11,550 bases of DNA from Deltaproteobacteria bacterium (GTDB taxonomy: Bacteria; Myxococcota; Myxococcia; Myxococcales; 40CM-4-68-19). How positions within the stretch are numbered: the stretch's first letter is position 1; each line of letters starts with the position of its first letter. Positions 1 to 9,045 of the stretch are shown here, piece after piece. Location of the stretch: contig JAFEBC010000589.1 in NCBI GenBank assembly GCA_018266095.1, forward strand, positions 1 to 11,550. The letters are read 5' to 3'. The notes beneath the pieces are model-generated. The model saw only the letters and a list, made by a program, of their open reading frames with translations. It did no database searches and had not been told where the DNA came from. A program made the position numbers and the translations under genes.

Positions 1-940
1 CCACCTTGTCGACCTTGCGGAAGATGTCCTTCATCGAGTCGCACGAGCCGACGATGTCGCCGAACTGCTGCTCCTCGAGCTGCTGCACGAGGCGCGTGTT
101 CTTGGCGCGCAGCTCGTCGCGCTCGACCGCGCTCTCCAGGGCCAGCGTGGCCGCGCCGCAGAGGGCCCGCGCCAGCGTCAGCTCGCGCTGCGTGAACAGG
201 TTCGCGAGCTTGTCGTTGCCGAGATAGACGACGCCGAACAGGTCCCCGCGGCGGATGAGCGGGATGCACATGACCGAGCTGAGCTTGAGGCTGATCACGC
301 TCGCCGACGCGCTGAACTCGCGATCCGTGAGCGCGTCCGATACGATGAGCGGCTCGCGCGTCTGCAGCACCTTGGCGACGATCGAATCCGAGAGCCGCTC
401 GACCGCGTTGGCGATGTCCTGCTTCTGGAAGTTGCGCGCCACCTCCACGCGCGGCGCGCCCTCTTCGACCACGAGCAGAAAGCCGCGGTCGGCCTTCACC
501 GACTCGATGAGGCCGTCGAGGAGCAGCGCCAGCGCCTGCATCGCGTTGCTCTCGCGCGCGAGCAGGTCCTGGAGCCGGGTCAGCGCAGAGAGCGCCAGCG
601 CCGCGGGCTCAGGCTGGCCGTTCGTCGTCGGCACGCGCGCCACCTCCACGGGCGTGGGGATGCGGTCGCTCGAGCGGAACACGATGTTCGCGCGGCCGAG
701 CGCCAGGAGGTCGCCGTCGGAGAGCACGATCTGATCGCGCTTCTTGCCGTTGACGTTGAGCGTGGCACCGTCGAGCGCGGTGGCCGAGAACGCCTTGCCG
801 TCGAACTCGATGGCGATGACGCCGCGGACATCCGGCAGCCGCAGGTCGGCGTCCGCGGATCCCCCCAGGGACGTGAGCGGCTTCACCAGCGGAAACGGCT
901 GCGCGGGCGAGCCAGGAAGCTGCACGAGGAGTGTTGCCAT
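1..940 (-). CDS. FHA-like/GAF/sigma-54 activator (enhancer-binding protein), C-terminus cut by window edge
   Basis: This is the first 313 residues of a protein that continues past the left edge. Residues 1-90 resemble a forkhead-associated (FHA) beta-sandwich, with NVNGKK and a later DGDLLALGR strand. Residues about 125-270 form a GAF domain (DRGFLLVV, VMCIPL, GVVYLGN). Residues 271-292 look like a helical linker. FGDIVGSCDSMKDIFRKV at 293-310 is the usual opening of a sigma-54-interacting AAA+ domain, so the missing part should hold the ATPase and probably an HTH. The expected role is cytoplasmic activation of sigma-54 promoters in response to a GAF ligand and/or a phosphoprotein. The ATG lies one base after the TGA of the upstream gene, with AAGGG eight bases before it, so translation is probably coupled. 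The FHA part lacks the usual Gly-Arg and Ser-Arg-Arg-His residues. The domain calls for GAF and the AAA+ opening are firm; the FHA call is moderate. Confidence 0.85.
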   Translation of the reverse strand, partial: MATLLVQLPGSPAQPFPLVKPLTSLGGSADADLRLPDVRGVIAIEFDGKAFSATALDGATLNVNGKKRDQIVLSDGDLLALGRANIVFRSSDRIPTPVEVARVPTTNGQPEPAALALSALTRLQDLLARESNAMQALALLLDGLIESVKADRGFLLVVEEGAPRVEVARNFQKQDIANAVERLSDSIVAKVLQTREPLIVSDALTDREFSASASVISLKLSSVMCIPLIRRGDLFGVVYLGNDKLANLFTQRELTLARALCGAATLALESAVERDELRAKNTRLVQQLEEQQFGDIVGSCDSMKDIFRKVDKV

Positions 941-941
941 T

Positions 942-2221
942 TCAGGGACCCTTCGGCGTGGAGGTCGCGGCCTCGTGGCGCGGACGCGTGCGCGCGGGCG
1001 AGGTGGAGGAGGGCGGGTGCGCGGGCTTCTTCGCGGGCGCTTGGTCGGGCGTCGCCATCTGAGGGGGGGGCGCAGGCGCAGGCGTTTGCGTCGGCGTAGG
1101 CGTTGGCGTTTGCGTCGGCGTTGGCGTTGGCGTTGGCGTCGGCGTTGGCGTTTGCGTTGGCGTTTGCGTTGGCGTTTGCGTTTGCGTTGGCGTGAGCGTT
1201 GGCGTGAGCGTTGGCGTGAGCGTTGGCGCGGGCGGCGGCGGCGCGGGGACCACGGGCGCAGGGCCAGGCACGGCGGTCGGCGCTCCCTGCGGCAGCGTCA
1301 CACCCTTCGGAAGGCTCGGGGACGGCAGCGCCTCCGGGGGCGGCGCGACGCCGTTCGGCGCGGCCAACTGTCCCTGCGTGACCAGCCGATCGGGCAGCGC
1401 CGTCTCGCCCTGGTAGTTCACCATCGCGTGGATCGAGCCGCCGATCCAAAGGCCGTAGAAGATCGCCGCGCCGATCCACTTGGTCAGGTTCAGCCGCGAC
1501 GCCAGCGTGTACACGCCCTTGTCGAACTTGCCCGTCGACGGGTCGCGCAAGCCCTCGATGAGCAGCGCCGAGCCGGCCGAGGTCGCGCCCGCGATCACCT
1601 CGGTGGTGGCGAGCGTCACGCCCAGGTTGCGGTCGCCGTTCTGCATCTGCCCCAGGCCGAACGGCAAGAGGGTCACCCAGAACTCGCGCTGCACCACGCG
1701 GCGTTCGACGAGCGGCGCGAGCTGCATCAAGCGACGCTGCTCGTCCTCCAGCTCCTTCTGCCGCCGCCGCTCGGCCTCCTCGCGCAGGGCCTGAAGCTTG
1801 GCCTCCTCCTCTGCGCGCCGCTGCTTGCGCACCGGGCCCAACTGCGGCTCGGCCTCCTTCTTCACGCGCTCGAAGAACGCCACCGCGGCCGGTGGGTAGA
1901 GGAAGGTGTCGAGTTCGTAGTCGGGATCCAGGTTCAAGAGCTCGAGGAACGCGCGGTACGCCTCGCCCTCCTTGCCCTGGAAGAACCAGGCGAGGCCGAG
2001 GAGCTTGTAGGCCTCGACGCGCAAGTCCGCCGACTCCAGCGCCGACACGTCGAGCCGCGCCAGCGCCTTGGTGGTCGCGGGATAATTTCCGTAGTCGAAG
2101 TTGCGCCGCGCCGCGCGGATGGCCTCGACCGGGGTCACGTCGTCATCGCGCGACTGCGCCCGCGCCGGCAGGGCCAGCGCGAGGAGGAGCGCGAGCGCGA
2201 GCAGACGGACAAGGCGCGCCA

Positions 2222-2222
<1 letters not shown>
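942..2222 (-). CDS. Exported TPR/coiled-coil protein with Pro-Thr repeat tail
   Basis: The protein has 426 residues and belongs to no family I can name. Residues 1-23 form a clear signal peptide ending at ARAQ. Residues 30-120 look TPR-like (paired helices, LLGLAWFFQGKEGEAYRAFL). Residues 132-170 are a charged coiled coil rich in E, R, K and Q. Residues 180-223 and 246-268 contain two hydrophobic stretches (FWVTLLPFGLGQ; WIGAAIFYGLWIGG) that may span a membrane. Residues 284-332 are Pro/Ala-rich, 333-380 are an almost pure Pro-Thr/Gln-Thr repeat, and the last 45 residues are basic and Pro-rich. It is therefore expected in the cell envelope, possibly anchored with an extended tail. The ATG shares its A with the stop codon of the kinase gene (TGATG), and the gene ends one base before the FHA/GAF activator gene. 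This suggests it is a sensor or structural partner of the kinase. That partnership is inferred from gene order alone. Confidence 0.85.
1083..1228 (-). repeat. Hexamer-like tandem repeat coding for the Pro-Thr tail
   Basis: On the plus strand this stretch is built of GCGTTG/GCGTTT/GCGTCG hexamers, plus three 12-base units of the form GGCGTGAGCGTT near its right end. On the coding strand it encodes residues 333-380 of the exported protein as alternating Pro and Thr or Gln, with three PTLT units first. Because the unit length is a multiple of three, slippage would change the tail length without shifting the reading frame. Other frames of the same DNA give long Asn-Ala or Arg-Trp-Arg strings, which are by-products. 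Confidence 0.9.
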
Positions 2223-4075
<1,853 letters not shown>

Positions 4076-4354
4076 GGACGGACCTCTCGTAGACGGCGAC
4101 TTCTCAGACGTTTTCTGCAGCGCAGACAAGGACAGCCGTGTCGCGGTGCCCGGACCCCCCGGGGCCCGACCGCCGCGAACCCGACGTCCACCCAAGTTCC
4201 CAAAGGGAGGAACGTTTCGGGCGCGCCGACGATCTGCCACGCGACACGCATGCCGCAGTGGAGCCTATCAGCGCGATCGGTGGGCGGGGAAGGGCAGAAG
4301 CGGGGTGTCGAGCTACAACACGGGGACGCCGCTGGCGCGAGGACTGGGACGCCG
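4076..4354. other. 279-nt gap between TPR-like gene and kinase gene
   Basis: This gap separates the 254-aa gene from the kinase cassette and should hold the cassette promoter if it is transcribed separately. It contains a very G/C-rich stretch around 4148-4168 and, on the plus strand, AAAGGGAGGAACG near 4202-4214. I find no convincing sigma-70 or sigma-54 promoter and no terminator hairpin followed by a T-run. The part between 4076 and 4240 is open in the kinase frame, so a longer N-terminus cannot be fully excluded. Confidence 0.5.
4083..4088 (-). promoter_or_regulatory. Ribosome binding site for the kinase gene
   Basis: GAGAGG on the minus strand lies seven bases before the GTG at 4075. 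No comparable site precedes the in-frame GTG at 4240. It therefore decides the start in favour of 4075, which also places the kinase domain a few residues from the N-terminus, as is usual. Confidence 0.65.
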
Positions 4355-5119
4355 CTACGCGCGCGCGCGACGGCCGGCCTGCACGCGCTCGAGCAGGACC
4401 TTGAGCAGCTCGACCGGATCCTTCGGCAACGGCTTCGGCGGCGGCGCGGGAGGCTTCACGGCGACCGGCGGCTTCGCGGTGATCGCGGCAGGAGGCGGCT
4501 TCGCTGTGACGGCGGGCTTGGGCCCAGTCGAGCTCGGCGCTGCCTTGGGAGGCATCGACGGCATCGCCTTGCCCGGGCCATCCACCACCGGCGCGTGCGC
4601 GGGCGCGCTCTTCGGCGCCGCTTCCATCGGACGGAACACCGCATCCGCCGCCTTCGCCGAGCGGTGCGCATCGACGGGCTGCTGACCGCGCGTCGGCGTG
4701 GCCTGCTCCAGCACCTCGGCCGACGCGAGCCCATCGTCGAGCGCGCGCTTGTCCGACGGCAGCAGCTTCATCAGCTCCAGCAGGCGCTCGCGCAAGAGCT
4801 CATTGCCCGGATTCTTGGCGACCGCGTTCCGGTACGCTTGCGCGGCCTCGATGAACCGGCCCTCGGAGGCGTGCAGCTCGCCCTCCTCGGCGTCGGTCAT
4901 CGGCTCAGCTTGCGGCTCCGGCGTAGGCTCGGCCTTGCGACGATGCACGAGCTCGCTCGGCTGAAGGAGCGACCGCACCGACTCGATGCGCGAACGAAGC
5001 CGCTCGTCCTCCGGCGACTGCGCCAGGAGCGCTTCGTACAGCTCGAGGGCATTCAAGAGCTCGCCGCGACGGACGGCCCGATCGGCCCGCAGCTCTAGCT
5101 CCTGGATGGAAACACTCAT
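4355..5119 (-). CDS. TPR-like protein with Pro/Ala/Lys-rich C-terminal region, function unknown
   Basis: The protein has 254 residues and no signal peptide or membrane segment, so it is probably cytoplasmic. Residues 5-50 (RADRAVRRGELLNALELYEA) and 78-115 (ASEGRFIEAAQAYRNAVA) each look like a TPR helix pair with the following helix. Residues 140-232 are disordered, rich in Pro, Ala and Lys, with several AKPP-type repeats. Residues 233-248 (KDPVELLKVLLERVQAG) form a final amphipathic helix, a typical short docking element. The ATG at 5119 is chosen because the TPR-like part begins at once; upstream in-frame codons give Ser/Arg-rich nonsense. The ribosome binding site is weak (GGA seven bases before). 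It lies upstream of the kinase cassette on the same strand, so it may belong to the same pathway as a scaffold. That role is inferred. Confidence 0.8.
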   Translation of the reverse strand: MSVSIQELELRADRAVRRGELLNALELYEALLAQSPEDERLRSRIESVRSLLQPSELVHRRKAEPTPEPQAEPMTDAEEGELHASEGRFIEAAQAYRNAVAKNPGNELLRERLLELMKLLPSDKRALDDGLASAEVLEQATPTRGQQPVDAHRSAKAADAVFRPMEAAPKSAPAHAPVVDGPGKAMPSMPPKAAPSSTGPKPAVTAKPPPAAITAKPPVAVKPPAPPPKPLPKDPVELLKVLLERVQAGRRARA

Positions 5120-5153
5120 CGTGCGTCCATTGGAGGGCGCGCGGGGGCTCGTG

Positions 5154-5870
5154 TCAAATTCCTGCGGTCGTCTGAAGGGCCAACTCGAGCGCAGGATGGT
5201 GCAGCTCCAGGGCCTGACCTTGTTCGGCGGCCCAGCGGACGAAGAGATCCCAATCGTCCCGCGAGAGCTGGCGGCGGATGTCACAGAGCGCGAGCCAGGT
5301 GCGTTGGCACTTCATCGTGACGTCTAGGTTCGCGAGCGCCTCGGTGACGGGAGACGGCGTCCGGCTTCGCCGCCAGAGCGCGCGCATCTCCCGCTCGAGG
5401 GGCGAACTCCCCGCGATGACGAGGTTTCTCTGCAGGATCTCGTCGTTCGATTCGCCCTCGAAGGCATGGGCGGTCGCGGCCCGGACTGCAGGGTCGATGC
5501 GCGCGGAGATCTCGACCCGAGCATACCGAAGGTAGCCGCTCCCCACGGCGCGGTGGAGGATCGCAGACCAGTCGACGAACGCGCTCTGCAGGTCGAACGC
5601 GCCGAACTGACGCTCGGCCCAGCGCTCCAACGCGTCCTTGACTCCGGGGTGTTCCTCGAGCGCGCTCCAGAAGCGCTCGAGGGCGTCATAGGTGCTCTGT
5701 GTGCGCAGGTACTCGGCCCAGAAGACCTGAGTCGCCCTCGCGACCTCGGGACGCCCGTCTGCGGGCACGCCGACCCGACGCCACGCGGGCTCGAAGCGCT
5801 CGAAGCCGAGGATCGAGAGGGCCGACAACAGGTTGCGCAGGTGCAGGAGGGGCGGCGGCAGTGGGTTCTC
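5154..5870 (-). CDS. Helical protein of unknown function behind the Rhs remnant; start unclear
   Basis: About 238 residues are read in a frame that becomes protein-like at ENPLPPPLLHLRNLLSAL, immediately after the stop of the Rhs tail. The rest is mainly alpha-helical, soluble and rich in Trp, Arg and Glu (for example WAERQFGAFDLQSAFVDW and SRDDWDLFVRWAAEQGQ). I do not recognise the family. No ATG or GTG with a ribosome binding site lies near the beginning; the first candidates are a CTG at 5861 and a TTG at 5828, both poor. The same frame is open up to 6086, but that part is the out-of-frame shadow of the Rhs tail. Either the start codon has been lost or a one-base shift at about 5870 has split it from the tail. 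Its position directly behind an Rhs C-terminus is where an immunity or partner gene would sit, but that is inference only. Confidence 0.6.
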   Translation of the reverse strand, partial: ENPLPPPLLHLRNLLSALSILGFERFEPAWRRVGVPADGRPEVARATQVFWAEYLRTQSTYDALERFWSALEEHPGVKDALERWAERQFGAFDLQSAFVDWSAILHRAVGSGYLRYARVEISARIDPAVRAATAHAFEGESNDEILQRNLVIAGSSPLEREMRALWRRSRTPSPVTEALANLDVTMKCQRTWLALCDIRRQLSRDDWDLFVRWAAEQGQALELHHPALELALQTTAGI

Positions 5871-7951
5871 AGAGGGCGAGGACGAGCAAGAACGGTCCCG
5901 CCTTCGCAATGGTCGACACGGTGAAGATGATGAGAGCAGTGCCTGCCGTCGCTGCCGCCGCGACGCCGAGCGCCTCGGCGTCGAAGAATTCTGGCGACGG
6001 TGGCCCGGGGAGGTTGTGGGGCGTCGGTGCCGGTGTTCGCAGCATGGTCTCCGCCGATTCCAACAGGCCCGGTGGGGGCTTGTCACCGCACTTCCCTTCT
6101 CGGAACTTGTCGACGAGCTTCTTCAGATACGTCTTCTTGTTCTCGAATTGCTACCTGTGCCCTTCCACGGAACCGACGTCCTTCAGCGCGTCCTTGATCC
6201 ACCAATGACCGTAGCGCAGGTTCCGGGGATCCGTGACGAGGTCGAAGGCCCGGGCGTTGAGATCGGCGAGCGTCTGCAGGCGGAGCGATGCCCCAGTTCA
6301 GGTCCCATGCAGAGAGGTGAGAGGGCGGAACGCGCCACAGCTCGCTGCCGGCCGCGTAGAGCGATGCGAGCTGAGCCCGCTCTCCGTCGGTGATCCCCAG
6401 GCCAGCCAATGCCTCCGGGCTCGCTGCCTTCTTGGAGCCGTCCAGATCGAGCGTCGCCATCGCCCCAGCCGTATCGAGGACGCGGATGATCCGCCCGCTG
6501 TCCGCATCGCCCCAGGCGGCCGCCGTCCGGTCGTAGCTGCCCGCCGGCACCGCGCTCCCGACCGGGAAATGGAGAAAGTTCTCCGTGAAGTAGATCGCGG
6601 GCTTGTCGAGGACGACCGAGCCGCCTCCGCTGTCCTCCTCGTCGACCTGGAACTCCACCGCGTGGGTGTAGGCGCTGTTGGGCGGGAGGTCTCCGGGCAT
6701 CGCTGCAGGCCCATCGGGACCGACTGTGTACTCGAACGCGCGAACGTGCAGCATCGGGAGGGGCGAGGCACCCTGGGCTGTCTGAAGCGTGGCGTGGAAC
6801 GAGGGCGGAAAGAGCAGGGTAGGTTGCCGCGGGGCCTGCGCGTCAGCCGAGATCGGCGCCCGCACCACTTGGATCGCCGTGGCCGATGGATCGATCGCGG
6901 TCGCCTGTCCGTCGCTGTTGCTGAACAGGACGACGTCCGCCAAGGTCTTCTGCTGACCCCATGCAGGCCGCACCGTCCGATGCACTTCGGGGACGCCCGG
7001 TGCCGTGAACACGAGCGTTGATTGTTCGCCCCCGTTCAAGACGAACGCAAAGCTCCCGTCGACGAGCGTCGAGGTGTTGCCCAGCTCCGGGTGCGAGCCG
7101 ATGCGCACCGCGACGCCTGCCACCGGGCCGCTCTGTGCGCGGACAACGCCCCGCACGACTGCGATTCGCGCCGGATCGAGCGCGCCATCTGCGACGCCGA
7201 CCTGGGTCGCGCCTGGCCCTTGAACCAGGAAGCTCACTGCATCGCTGAGCGTCGTGGGAACCGTCCGGTTGAGAGCGGGTGCGCTCGGGGGCGATGCCTG
7301 GATGACCTCGATGCCGGCGAGCGCGCCGGACCAGCCTGGGTTCGCGGGATCATGGACGACGAGCGATTGAGTCCCCGTCGTGAAGAACGTCACGCTGGCT
7401 GTGGTGGGTGGTCCATCGCGGGGAGCCTCGCCCTCGGATCGCTGGAGCTGAAGCGGACCTTTCCGGTGTAATTTGCGGCGGCCTGCCCCGCCGCATCGAG
7501 CGCCGTGACGACGACGCTGAACGGCCTTCCTGGCGTCGCGCTCGCAGGTCCAGTGATCCGAAACGAACCTGATCCGAGCCCTTGCACTGCGATGGGGCTC
7601 AGCGTGCCCCTGACGCCCTTTGCGGGATCCACGACCGAGATCTGCTGCGGTCCCACCGCCCCAAGCGTCGCCGAGAACCTGGCGTTTCCGCCGCTGACGG
7701 GAACGGACGCAGGCAGCCTTACTGTTGGATCCGTTGACGAGGCCGCCAGCGCCGCCGAATACGAATCGACCAACTGACCATTTCTTGTCGACCGCCGAAA
7801 CGGCCACGTCGAAGGGCTCTCCGGCCCGCGTGCTGCTCGGCCCTCTGAGCACCAGACTCGCGACGTCCCGGTGGCAAGCCATCGAGGCGAGCACCGCAAA
7901 CGCCGCGACGCGCGCAGCGCGCCTCCGCTTCCCCCAACGTACATGACCCAA
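5869..7951 (-). pseudogene. Broken Rhs-family gene: prefix joined to C-terminal tail, YD-repeat core missing
   Basis: Reading starts at a TTG at 7951 with a lipoprotein-like leader (AAFAVLASMACHRD). Two Ig-like repeats follow (STRAGEPFDVAVSAVD; ATPGRPFSVVVTALD), then a carboxypeptidase-regulatory-like segment (VRGVVRAQSGPVAGVAVRIG). Next comes the segment that precedes the YD repeats in large myxobacterial Rhs proteins (FTENFLHFPVGSAVPAGSYD, LGITDGERAQLASLYAAG, LWRVPPSHLSAWDLNW). The frame changes three times: near 7780, at a surplus T after AAGAAA; near 7400-7420; and near 6270. At 6270 the prefix ends (APPADA) and a tail begins (TLADLNARAFDLVTDP, HWWIKDALKDV). A TAG at 6151-6153 interrupts the tail, which resumes as QFENKKTYLKKLVDKFREGK and ends with a membrane helix (VAAAATAGTALIIFTV) at a TGA at 5869. 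No YD repeat occurs anywhere. Family assignment is from recalled sequence style; the breaks are visible directly. Confidence 0.8.
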
Positions 7952-7952
7952 G

Positions 7953-7982
7953 ATCGCCCCCGAGTTCGAACTTGGGCGCGAT
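7953..7982. terminator. 30-nt palindrome between the 284-aa gene and the Rhs remnant; possible terminator
   Basis: The two 15-nt halves are complementary except for one C-C mismatch and one G-T pair, centred on TTCGAA at 7965-7970. As RNA it would fold into a stem of about 13 pairs. It begins 30 bases after the TAG of the 284-aa gene and ends one base before the TTG of the Rhs frame. No T-run follows on the minus strand, so it is not a classical intrinsic terminator. A protein-binding site or an mRNA-stabilising hairpin are equally possible. Confidence 0.45.
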
Positions 7983-8011
7983 GTTACACCACGGACAGTT
8001 CCGGTCGCCCG

Positions 8012-8866
8012 CTACGCCATCACGTGGCCGGGCACGGCGAGGTTGTCGCCGTTGAGCACCGGCCCCACCGGCACCACCGGCGGCGCGAACGTCGGGATCG
8101 GCCCCTTGCACATGCACAGCATCACCTGCTGCTGCGGCAGCCAGAGCAGGAACGCCAGCGAGAGCGTCATAGCGATCGCCTCGTGCAGCGCCTCGTACTG
8201 CTTGTCCTTGTCCTTGTCCTTCAGGCCGCCGTCGAGCGCGTCGTTCATGGCCTTGGCCATGTCGTCCTTCATGCCCACCTTGGTGAGATCGGACGCGATG
8301 CAGGCGATGAGCGGCATCGGCACGTTCGGGATCGGCGGCATCATCGGCCCCGGGAACGCCGCGCCCGCGGGCGCCCACGGCAGGCCCGTCACGCTCACCG
8401 ACTTCTGCCAGTCCTTGAAGCACTTCGAGACGCCCTTGGCCACGGCGTCGCGGTGCTTGGCCATGTTGCCCTGGAAGCTCGCCACCATCGGCGCGTTCTT
8501 GATGTTCGACTCGAGCTCGGGCCCGTCCAGGCAGCCCGGCGAGCCGATCGCGGCCACGGCCATGACCTTCAGGTCCTTGAACTTGGCCTGCAGCTTCCAC
8601 ATGTTGTGCGAGAACTGCACGGCGTCGACCATCGCGTCGTGGAAATCGGCGAAGTCCTTGCCGATCTTGTCGCAGGTCTCCTGGTACGGCTTGTACCCGG
8701 GCTGCGCCGACATGAACCACGGAATCGGGACCTGCTTGGGCGCGCCGCCCATGTCCGCCTTGTAGCGGTCCTTGTAGTACTTGCTGTCGAACTTGATCGG
8801 CAGCTTCTTCTGCTTGCTCATGAACCAGGCGTGGCCGAGGATCTTGATCGGGTTGATCGGGGGCAT
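8012..8866 (-). CDS. 284-aa protein of unknown function, upstream of the Rhs remnant
   Basis: I do not recognise the family with certainty. There is no signal peptide. Residues 1-60 are rich in Lys, Trp and aromatic residues (NPIKILGHAWFMSKQKK). Residues 61-160 are helical. Residues 161-195 are Pro/Met-rich and hydrophobic (GLPWAPAGAAFPGPMMPPIP). A Lys/Asp string lies at 215-222, a hydrophobic helix at about 229-252, and the end is Gly/Pro/Val-rich (GPIPTFAPPVVPVGPVLNG). Small hydrophobic helices mixed with Pro-Gly loops recall accessory proteins of contractile injection systems, and its place before an Rhs gene fits an effector-loading or tip-associated role. This is a weak inference; no PAAR or VgrG motif is visible. 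AGGAGG lies 11 bases before the ATG. The gene is clearly real: codon use is strong and no frame break is seen. Confidence 0.85.
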   Translation of the reverse strand: MPPINPIKILGHAWFMSKQKKLPIKFDSKYYKDRYKADMGGAPKQVPIPWFMSAQPGYKPYQETCDKIGKDFADFHDAMVDAVQFSHNMWKLQAKFKDLKVMAVAAIGSPGCLDGPELESNIKNAPMVASFQGNMAKHRDAVAKGVSKCFKDWQKSVSVTGLPWAPAGAAFPGPMMPPIPNVPMPLIACIASDLTKVGMKDDMAKAMNDALDGGLKDKDKDKQYEALHEAIAMTLSLAFLLWLPQQQVMLCMCKGPIPTFAPPVVPVGPVLNGDNLAVPGHVMA

Positions 8867-8877
8867 GTCGGCGCGGT

Positions 8878-8883
8878 CCTCCT
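8878..8883 (-). promoter_or_regulatory. Ribosome binding site for the 284-aa gene
   Basis: A perfect AGGAGG on the minus strand lies 11 bases before the ATG at 8866. The spacing is longer than usual, but no other in-frame start is nearer, so it supports 8866. Confidence 0.65.
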
Positions 8884-8987
8884 GCGTGCCCCGCGCGAAG
8901 CGCGCAGAGCCGTTCCGTCGTGCAGTTTACCAGGAACACCCGTGAGGGGCCAGCGTCTATGCAAGTGTTTGAAAAAACAATGCTTTA

Positions 8988-9011
8988 ACGCGGAGGCGCG
9001 GAGACGCGGAG
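8988..9011. repeat. Three octamers (ACGCGGAG / GCGCGGAG) in the gap between two genes
   Basis: Three consecutive 8-base units, ACGCGGAG, GCGCGGAG and ACGCGGAG, follow an A/T-rich pocket (AAAAAACAATGCTTTAA) in an otherwise G/C-rich region. Together they resemble the short dispersed repeats of the form ACGCAGAGGCGCAGAG that I recall from many bacterial genomes. The element lies in the 179-nt gap between the 179-aa and 284-aa genes, which otherwise shows no promoter or terminator I trust. Confidence 0.6.
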
Positions 9012-9045
9012 GGTTGGGCTTGGGGATCGACCCGCTTCAAGTCGA

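Noticed and set aside
883..1479. Minus-strand frame with a long Asn-Ala repeat
   Set aside because: It is the same hexamer tract read in another frame; the rest has no protein-like character, while the Pro-Thr frame belongs to a complete gene.
4185..4215. GGAACTT on the minus strand, like a sigma-E -35 box, upstream of the kinase
   Set aside because: No matching -10 element follows at the right distance.
9031..9041. Short TCGAC/GTCGA inverted repeat after the 179-aa gene, as a terminator
   Set aside because: The stem has only five pairs and no T-run follows.
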